From: Pseudanabaenaceae cyanobacterium MP8IB2.15
GTDB lineage: Bacteria; Cyanobacteriota; Cyanobacteriia; Pseudanabaenales; Pseudanabaenaceae
Reading direction: 5' to 3'
Assembly (NCBI GenBank): GCA_030248825.1
Contig: JARCMB010000419.1
Span: 1-5,122 of the forward strand
DNA length: 5,122 nucleotides
A program made the position numbers and the translations under genes. The notes beneath the pieces were generated by a model. The model did not search any database, was not told where the DNA came from, and saw only the letters and a program-made list of their open reading frames with translations. Shown here piece after piece: positions 1 through 4,900 of this stretch. Within the stretch, counting starts at the first letter, position 1. Each line of letters starts with the position of its first letter.

Positions 1-309
1 GACCACCTTGTTAGCTAAGTCTTCGATAAAAATTAGCGAAGCAATAAACACATTTGCTTCCGCCACGTCGCGCTTGAAAGCCTCAAAGTTTTCGGGACTA
101 CGTAATTCTTCGATTAAGTAGCCACTGACTTCAACGGCCAAATTGGGATTAGTGCGGTTAATTAAAGCGATCGATGCCCCCAGAGCACTTTGATACTGTG
201 GCTCCAAGACGACATAAACCAACTTCATCAACACCCGACCCTGTAAGTCTGCGGGGGCAATATGCCGATTTGTTGCTGAACTAGTTGTCGGCTTGACAGA
301 TGTGAACAT
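1..309 (-). CDS. chlH: Magnesium chelatase subunit H, N-terminal part (runs off the left edge)
   Basis: ChlH binds protoporphyrin IX and, with the ATPase motor ChlI and ChlD, inserts Mg2+ in the first committed step of chlorophyll synthesis. It acts in the cytosol or loosely at membranes. The 103 visible codons were translated by hand from an ATG at 309-307. They contain blocks I know from cyanobacterial ChlH: RHIAPADLQGR (residues ~15-25), LVYVVLEPQYQSALGAS (~30-46), LAVEVSGYLIEELRSPENF (~58-76) and NVFIASLIFIEDLANKVV at the edge. This is the conserved N-terminal ChlH/BchH region; the family is usually about 1,300 residues, so over 90% of the gene is off-window. The start is supported by an AGGAG five bases upstream. 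No stop or frameshift is seen. The gene follows a 307-bp spacer, which suggests its own promoter. Identity is confident; the catalytic and porphyrin-binding parts cannot be judged here. Confidence 0.95.
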   Translation of the reverse strand, partial: MFTSVKPTTSSATNRHIAPADLQGRVLMKLVYVVLEPQYQSALGASIALINRTNPNLAVEVSGYLIEELRSPENFEAFKRDVAEANVFIASLIFIEDLANKVV

Positions 310-314
310 GCAGT

Positions 315-319
315 CTCCT
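315..319 (-). promoter_or_regulatory. Shine-Dalgarno of chlH
   Basis: On the minus strand AGGAG lies five bases (ACTGC) before the ATG at 309-307. It is a strong match to the 16S rRNA tail and settles the chlH start. It stands out because the first and third genes of the neighbouring trio have no comparable site. Confidence 0.8.
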
Positions 320-363
320 CTAAATTTGTTATATTTGTTGATTAAAGTATGCTAGTGAAAGAC

Positions 364-383
364 ATTCATAAAGTTTCATGAAT
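364..383. repeat. Imperfect inverted repeat in the presumed chlH leader
   Basis: ATTCAT at 364-369 is mirrored by ATGAAT at 378-383 around an eight-base centre that itself pairs in part (AA/TT). It is AT-rich, with no T-run after it on the minus strand, so it is not a terminator. If the promoter near 412-440 is right it lies in the untranslated leader and could be a weak hairpin or an operator. Support is slight. Confidence 0.25.
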
Positions 384-411
384 TAATCACTAAACTAGTT
401 TTATCAAAGAA

Positions 412-440
412 ACTATACTCTTAGTTCCTTTCAGCCTGAA
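412..440 (-). promoter_or_regulatory. Candidate chlH promoter (weak -35, good -10)
   Basis: On the minus strand TATAGT (417-412) matches the bacterial -10 consensus at five of six bases. Seventeen bases upstream is TTCAGG (440-435), which matches TTGACA at only three positions. A poor -35 beside direct repeats (439-467) would fit an activator-dependent promoter. It would start transcription near 405 and give a leader of roughly 95 bases. In such AT-rich DNA chance -10 matches are common, and an alternative TTGATA lies near 406-401, so this is tentative. Confidence 0.3.
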
Positions 441-467
441 TCGAAATATTTTGCAATCGAAATATTT
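439..467. repeat. Perfect tandem 13-bp direct repeat upstream of chlH
   Basis: AATCGAAATATTT occurs at 439-451 and again, without mismatch, at 455-467. The period is 16 bp with the three-base spacer TTG. The copies lie just upstream of, and touch, the weak candidate -35 of chlH. The match stops sharply on both sides, as expected for a pair of protein-binding half-sites rather than a recent slippage duplication. Which regulator might bind is unknown. The repeat itself is read directly; the regulatory role is inference. Confidence 0.65.
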
Positions 468-534
468 ACAATTCTTCACAAAAACTGAAGTGAACGCTTT
501 TACGATCGCTTAACAATTAGCAATAGTTTAGATT

Positions 535-546
535 TTGTGATCACAA
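535..546. promoter_or_regulatory. Perfect 12-bp palindrome, possible operator
   Basis: TTGTGATCACAA is an exact inverted repeat centred between 540 and 541. Its TGTGA and TCACA halves resemble those of CRP-family sites, but such sites need about six bases between the halves and here there are none. A canonical CRP or SyCRP1 site is therefore unlikely. It lies about 230 bp before the chlH start and about 70 bp after the end of the upstream gene. It may be an operator for another dimeric regulator, or chance. Confidence 0.35.
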
Positions 547-616
547 TATGTTTTTGGTTGAAGTGTAATGGCTAAATTTGATTTTGACTTCGCTCAATGA
601 AGCTCAGGTAGCACTT

Positions 617-1159
617 CTATCGATCGGGATTTTGGTCAGAAACTTGATCTGGAATACGGTGATCTTCAGGATCTGAGCTTAATTGTGAGTTAGTGGTCAG
701 ATCTGGTAATTTTTCTAATTTCTTCCCCGAAGGCAGTTCGGGTAATTGTTGTTCAGAGCTATTTGTAAGCGGATCTTCTGGACGACGAGATCGCTTCGGT
801 TTGCGGAAAGCCTGCCAACCAGCCTTCAGACCAGCGAATGTACTTTTGGTCTGAATCCCGACATTTTGAGCTTTTTCTTTCACGCCTTTGATGCCATCGT
901 TCACCTGCTTAACCGCATCGCCAGCATTTTTGGCACTTTGGGTGAGTTCATCACTAAGTTCGCTAATCTCTAAGCCTGTGAGCCGAATTGCCTCTAAGGT
1001 AGGGGGGAGTTCGCGAGATAGGGTATCAGCTAGTTTCTGGACGCTGCGTCCTGCTTGAGCTAACTCTTTGAGCGCAGGAATCGCCACGACTAACAATGCC
1101 GTGAGGCTAACTGCCACCAGCAAAATCGACAAGCCGAGCCAGAATAGAGGTTCTGTCAT
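617..1159 (-). CDS. DUF948-like membrane-anchored coiled-coil protein
   Basis: A 180-residue protein. Residues ~5-28 form one strongly hydrophobic N-terminal helix (LFWLGLSILLVAVSL onward), which predicts a single-pass anchor. Residues ~31-105 are long amphipathic helix with small-residue spacing and few prolines, including a SELSDELTQSAKNAGDAVKQ stretch like DUF948 proteins. A basic patch KPKRSRR follows (~120-126), then a Ser/Pro/Asp-rich, probably disordered tail. The family has no settled biochemical role; relatives are described as general-stress or envelope-associated. Its ATG overlaps the stop of the YtxH gene in ATGA (1159-1156), and no Shine-Dalgarno precedes it, so translation is probably by re-initiation after that gene. 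It is the last gene of the trio. The DUF948 assignment is from memory of the pattern; membrane anchoring is more secure than the family name. Confidence 0.8.
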   Translation of the reverse strand: MTEPLFWLGLSILLVAVSLTALLVVAIPALKELAQAGRSVQKLADTLSRELPPTLEAIRLTGLEISELSDELTQSAKNAGDAVKQVNDGIKGVKEKAQNVGIQTKSTFAGLKAGWQAFRKPKRSRRPEDPLTNSSEQQLPELPSGKKLEKLPDLTTNSQLSSDPEDHRIPDQVSDQNPDR

Positions 1160-1515
1160 GATCGATCTTCATCATCATTAAAGTCGTTACTGATATCTCG
1201 CAGTGATGGCTGCGTAGGAGCTAGGTTCATTTCCTGTTGGATTTTTTTGCTAGCTTCTTGACCTGCGGCAATTGCTTCTTGCAGACGTTCGATCGTTTCT
1301 TCGAGCGTGCGTTGGGCAGTTTCGGTCAGTCGATCGGCTTGATATTGAACATTAGAGCCAATCTCATCGACAATTTCAGGCAGGTTTTGCGCTGATTTCC
1401 GTAAGAGCTTGCGAGTTTCCTTGCCTGACTGTGGTGCTACCAACAATCCCACAACTGTACCGATCGCACTGCCTAAAAATAAACCACCCCAAAATCTACC
1501 TGCGCCGTTTGACAT
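1156..1515 (-). CDS. YtxH-family small membrane protein
   Basis: A 119-residue protein. Residues 8-28 give a glycine-spaced hydrophobic segment (FWGGLFLGSAIGTVVGLLVA) followed at once by APQSGKETRK. That GxxxG-type segment plus (L/F)-x-AP-x-(S)G-x-(E)TR is the hallmark of YtxH-domain (gas-vesicle-protein-like) small proteins. Residues ~32-97 are charged, helical and coiled-coil-like; the C-terminus is acidic (DFNDDED near the end). YtxH proteins are widespread and linked to general stress in Bacillus, but their molecular function is not known. The ATG at 1515-1513 is supported by AGGAG at 1528-1524, which lies inside the last codons of the preceding gene. The gene overlaps that one by 20 nt and the next by 4 nt, so the three are surely co-transcribed and probably act together at a membrane. 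Confidence 0.88.
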   Translation of the reverse strand: MSNGAGRFWGGLFLGSAIGTVVGLLVAPQSGKETRKLLRKSAQNLPEIVDEIGSNVQYQADRLTETAQRTLEETIERLQEAIAAGQEASKKIQQEMNLAPTQPSLRDISNDFNDDEDRS

Positions 1516-1876
1516 TTCGATCGCTCCTCTTTTTAGACCCCTGCGATTGAGATTTACTAGATTGCTTTGATTTGCCCAGTGATCTGCTCAGTGATTTGCT
1601 CAGACCAAATAAACCACCAAATAAACCTAAGAACATCTGCAATCGTTGTAATTGCGGTAGTAAATCCCTGTATTTCTGTTTAAGCTTTCCAGCCCCTTTT
1701 TGTCCGAGTAAAATTGCTGGCGGTGCTACAGATAGTCCTCTTTGGCATTTTTCAGCATAGCCATCCACACTCTTGGCAACATTAGCAAGAGTCAAGCGCA
1801 GATGCCAAACCTGCCATGTTGCCCATAGCAATCCTAGACTCAAAATTAAGTGAATGGCAACAACAATCCAGACCAT
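1496..1876 (-). CDS. Unnamed 126-aa membrane protein with a strongly basic tail
   Basis: I do not recognise a named family. Residues 2-22 are a hydrophobic N-terminal helix (VWIVVAIHLILSLGLLW), a likely membrane anchor. A helical middle contains KLKQKYRDLLPQLQRLQ (~64-80), followed by a second short hydrophobic, Gly/Phe-rich stretch, MFLGLFGGLFGLS (~81-93). The last 33 residues hold about 13 Lys/Arg and a single Asp, ending KRRR. The ATG at 1876-1874 has no Shine-Dalgarno before it, only AT-rich sequence, so the start is the likeliest but not certain. Its 3' end overlaps the YtxH gene by 20 nt. As first gene of the trio, 83 bp after the kinase stop, it may be read through from the kinase or from an unseen promoter. 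The coupling and a protein-like composition make it a real gene; function unknown. Confidence 0.75.
   Translation of the reverse strand: MVWIVVAIHLILSLGLLWATWQVWHLRLTLANVAKSVDGYAEKCQRGLSVAPPAILLGQKGAGKLKQKYRDLLPQLQRLQMFLGLFGGLFGLSKSLSRSLGKSKQSSKSQSQGSKKRSDRNVKRRR
1524..1528 (-). promoter_or_regulatory. Shine-Dalgarno of the YtxH gene, inside the upstream coding region
   Basis: AGGAG on the minus strand lies eight bases before the ATG at 1515-1513. The spacer (CGATCGAA) contains a CGATCG palindrome. The site is embedded in the Arg/Lys-rich tail codons of the 126-aa gene, so ribosomes finishing that gene pass over it. This is the only clear ribosome site in the trio. Confidence 0.7.
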
Positions 1877-1959
1877 ATTTTTCGATCGATATTTAAGGCT
1901 GCACCCAATTAAGCCTAGCCGAAAATCCCCAATAATTAACAGCTAGACTAATCATTTTT
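1877..1959. other. Short gap between kinase gene and the small-gene trio
   Basis: Eighty-three AT-rich bases. I find no GC-rich stem followed by a T-run, so no convincing terminator after the kinase, and no clear pair of promoter hexamers for the trio. A five-base stem (ACTAA/TTAGT) near 1947-1964 overlaps the kinase stop but is not terminator-like. The gap also holds one CGATCG (~1882). Read-through from the kinase into the trio remains possible. Confidence 0.5.
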
Positions 1960-4900
1960 TTAGTTAAGGGTCACAAGCACTTCACCTTTTAACATTCGTT
2001 GCGAAGCTGTGAGCAGTTCCTCTTCCAAGTAAGGTTTGGTAAAGTAGCCACTTGCGCCCAACTGTACCGCAGTCTGACGATGGCGATCTGCACCACGCGA
2101 GGTCAACATGGCGATCGGGATTTTGCTTAATGTCTCATCTTTTTTAAGTCTGGAGAGCAATTCCAAACCATCCATCCGAGGCATTTCAATATCGCAGAAG
2201 ATCAAGTCACAAGGTAAGCCTGCCCGCAGTTTCTCCCATGCATCCTGACCATCTCTAGCTTGTTCGACTCGATATCCTACCTTAGCGAATGTAAGTGAAA
2301 GCAATTCTCGGACTGTAATCGAGTCGTCCACAATCAGTACAGTTGGATCGGCTTGGGCTTTTTCTTCTGGGAATGGCGTACCAGATGATGCTGAAATGGT
2401 GGGTCGCAGTCTACCACTGGCAATATCAAACAGTTCGAGCACGTTGGCGATCGCCATCACTCTGCCATCCCCTAGGACTGTAGCTCCAGCTATGCCTGCG
2501 GGTTTGGGGATCGGACCTTCTAGCTGTTTAATCACGATTTCGCTTTCGCCCTGAAACTGATCGACCTGAAGTGCTAGGTAAGTACCTTCATTTCGTAAAA
2601 TGATCAAGGAAACTGTGTCGTCGTCTTGTTTGCCGTAGATATTACCCCGACCAATGTGACGGTTATAGACCAGTAAGTTTGCCAATGGCTGGAAGGGCAA
2701 AACCATGTCTCGCCATTGGATGCAAGGTTGACCTTTGCTGTTGAGCTGAACTTGACTCTGAGGAATTTCCAACACATCTTCAAAGCCATCGACAGGAAAA
2801 GCAATGCGAGTTCGATCGCTAACACAGAACATTGCCTTAGAAATACTTAAGGTTAACGGTAAGCGGATTGTGAAAGTAGTACCCTTGCTAATCGCAGATT
2901 CAGTATGAATTGTGCCTCTGATATCAGCAAGATCGTTTTTCACGATATCTAACCCCATGCCTCGACCCGATCTTTGATCGGCTTGAGTTTTAGTCGAGAA
3001 CCCAGGTTCAAACAGTAGGTCGTAGATCTCAGACTCGGACATCTTCGTCGCATCTGGCTGTGCTAGCAGACCTTTGTTGATTGCCGTTTGTTTGACTCGT
3101 TCGGCGTTGATCCCACCGCCATCATCATTAATCGAGATCACGGTTTGATTGCCCTGATGATATGCCCGAATTGTGATCTTGCCCCTTGCGACTTTTCCTC
3201 CTGCTTGACGTGTAGCTGGGTCTTCGATTCCATGCGCGATCGCATTGGTGATCAAATGATTCATCGGCGTGTTCAACTCATCCAACACTGCTTTGTCAAT
3301 TAGGGTTTCTCGCCCAAAGATTTCAATATCGACCTGTTTGCCTTCTTCTAGTGCTAGATCCCGAACTGCGCGTGGAAGTCGATCGGCAATCTGGGCAAAC
3401 GGTACCATGCGTGACTGCTTCAGATCGTCTTGAATTTGAGTTGTAATTGTACCGAGTTGACGAGAAACTTGTTCGGTCTCAGAAACAACAAACTCAATAT
3501 CTGATGCCGATTCACGCACCCTGACAATCAGCTCAATAATTTCTTGGGATAAAACATGGAAACTGCTGAACCGATCCATTTGCAGAGGATCGAATTCCTC
3601 TCCACCGCTACTACTGTTGCTACTGTCAACATTTTCATCGGTTGTCGATAATCGATAACTTGTTTGGTTGCGACTAGCAAGTAGAGAATTTTCGAGTAAA
3701 GATCGATCGTACTGATCTCTCATTCTCTGTGAGACATCACTCAGTAGCTGAACCTGATGCAGCAAATTACTGATGAATTGTTGCAAGCGTTCTTGATCTT
3801 GCTCCAACAAGTTACGGTTGACTACAAGTTCGCCAACTAAGTTGTTTAAACTATCGAGATGTTTAACATCCACTTTCATCGTTTGAGAAACGATTTTAGT
3901 GGAAGGGCGTTTTCCAGGAGGGCGTTTGGCAGGTCTTGCTGTTACAGGACTGGCGTCTTTACCGTAAGTTTCTTGCAGAAATATATCTAAATCGGCAAAT
4001 TCATCCACGACCTTTGCCTCAACAACTTTAGGGCTATTTGTAGGAGTGGGGAGTGGAGTGTCATCACCAAGTAATGCATCGAGTTCATCAAAACTACTAT
4101 CTTGTGTTTCTGTGGTTAGCTCAGATGCTGGAGCTGCTAGGGTTGTTGCGATCGATGCTGCCGCTAAACTCAAGACTGCATTGGTATTATCAGCATCAGG
4201 TGATTCAGAAGACGAAGAATCATTCAGCATTGCGTCTAATTCATCAAATTCTGCTTGTCCTCCTGTCGATCGATCTGCTAGCTGTGCTTCTAACTGTTCA
4301 TCTGATGGCTCAGCAAAATCTAAATCATCGCTAATCCCACCGAAATCAGTGATTGCTAACGACTCAAATTGCGAATCAGATAAATCTGATGACCCACTGA
4401 ACAATCGATCCAAGACCTCATCATCACTAGTCAGTTCGTTAATCAGCTCTTCACTCAAATCACTACTCGATATTTCCGCAGACTCACTACCAGAATCCAA
4501 TTCAGAGGTAGTTATAGGTTCAATTTCAGGATCGATTTCAGGTGTAATATCTGATAAATCCCAATCTGATCCAGCCGCAGACATATCAGCTAATTCATCA
4601 TCGCCATCAAAGAAATCTACTAAGTTGTCAATAGTCGTGTCAGCAGAGAAAGGCTGAATCTCGCTAACTTCTTCAATCACAACATCGGTTGGATCACCTA
4701 GTTCATCTAAGCCGAAAGGATTATCAACGGTTTCTGTGATCTCAGCAGTCGGAGCTAGATCTGACTCGGTAAAGAATCGATCGGAAATTTCATCCTCAGA
4801 AATCTCGGTCTGAGTGGGTATGCTACCGAAATCGTCACTTGGATCATTAATCTCTAATGTCTGATCACCTGTAGGTTCGGAAGATTCGGTAAATTCAGCA

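Larger units (their letters stand above)
310..616. other. AT-rich intergenic spacer carrying the probable chlH control region
   Basis: These 307 bases lie between the end of the DUF948-like gene and the start of chlH, both on the minus strand. I see no credible gene; the only ATG-led frames noticed on the plus strand are tiny, for example a 10-codon one at 568-600. The base composition is clearly more AT-rich than the flanking genes. The spacer holds a perfect tandem 13-bp repeat (439-467), a perfect 12-bp palindrome (535-546), an imperfect 20-bp inverted repeat (364-383), a candidate -10 box (412-417) and the Shine-Dalgarno (315-319). No GC-rich hairpin followed by a T-run is visible after 617, so where the upstream transcript ends is not evident. 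Confidence 0.7.

Noticed and set aside
535..546. CRP/SyCRP1 or NtcA binding site
   Set aside because: CRP-type sites need about six bases between TGTGA and TCACA, NtcA sites are GTA-N8-TAC; this palindrome has no spacer and no such pattern.
568..600. Ten-codon plus-strand frame (MAKFDFDFAQ) in the chlH spacer
   Set aside because: Too short, with no clear Shine-Dalgarno; chance frames of this size are common.
582..607. Possible terminator hairpin after the DUF948-like gene (CTTC...GAAG)
   Set aside because: Only about four base pairs, with no T-run following on the minus strand.
746..973. 75-codon plus-strand frame opposite the DUF948-like gene
   Set aside because: No ribosome site, no recognisable pattern, and fully covered by a coupled minus-strand gene.
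1572..1760. 62-codon plus-strand frame opposite the 126-aa gene
   Set aside because: Cys/Pro-rich shadow translation lacking start signals; the opposite strand has overlap and operon support.
1947..1964. Terminator after the kinase gene
   Set aside because: The stem is five A/T-rich pairs overlapping the stop codon, with no T-run in the correct place.
2604..2825. 73-codon minus-strand frame inside the kinase CheW region, and a 71-codon plus-strand frame at 3088-3303
   Set aside because: Both are out-of-frame shadows of strongly conserved kinase domains.
4046..4657. A 203-codon open frame on the plus strand opposite the kinase linker, and an overlapping 93-codon frame at 4053-4334
   Set aside because: The translation is a low-complexity Ser/Asn/Leu string, as expected from the complement of Asp/Glu/Ser-rich codons. 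The minus strand carries a continuous protein with clear domains downstream.
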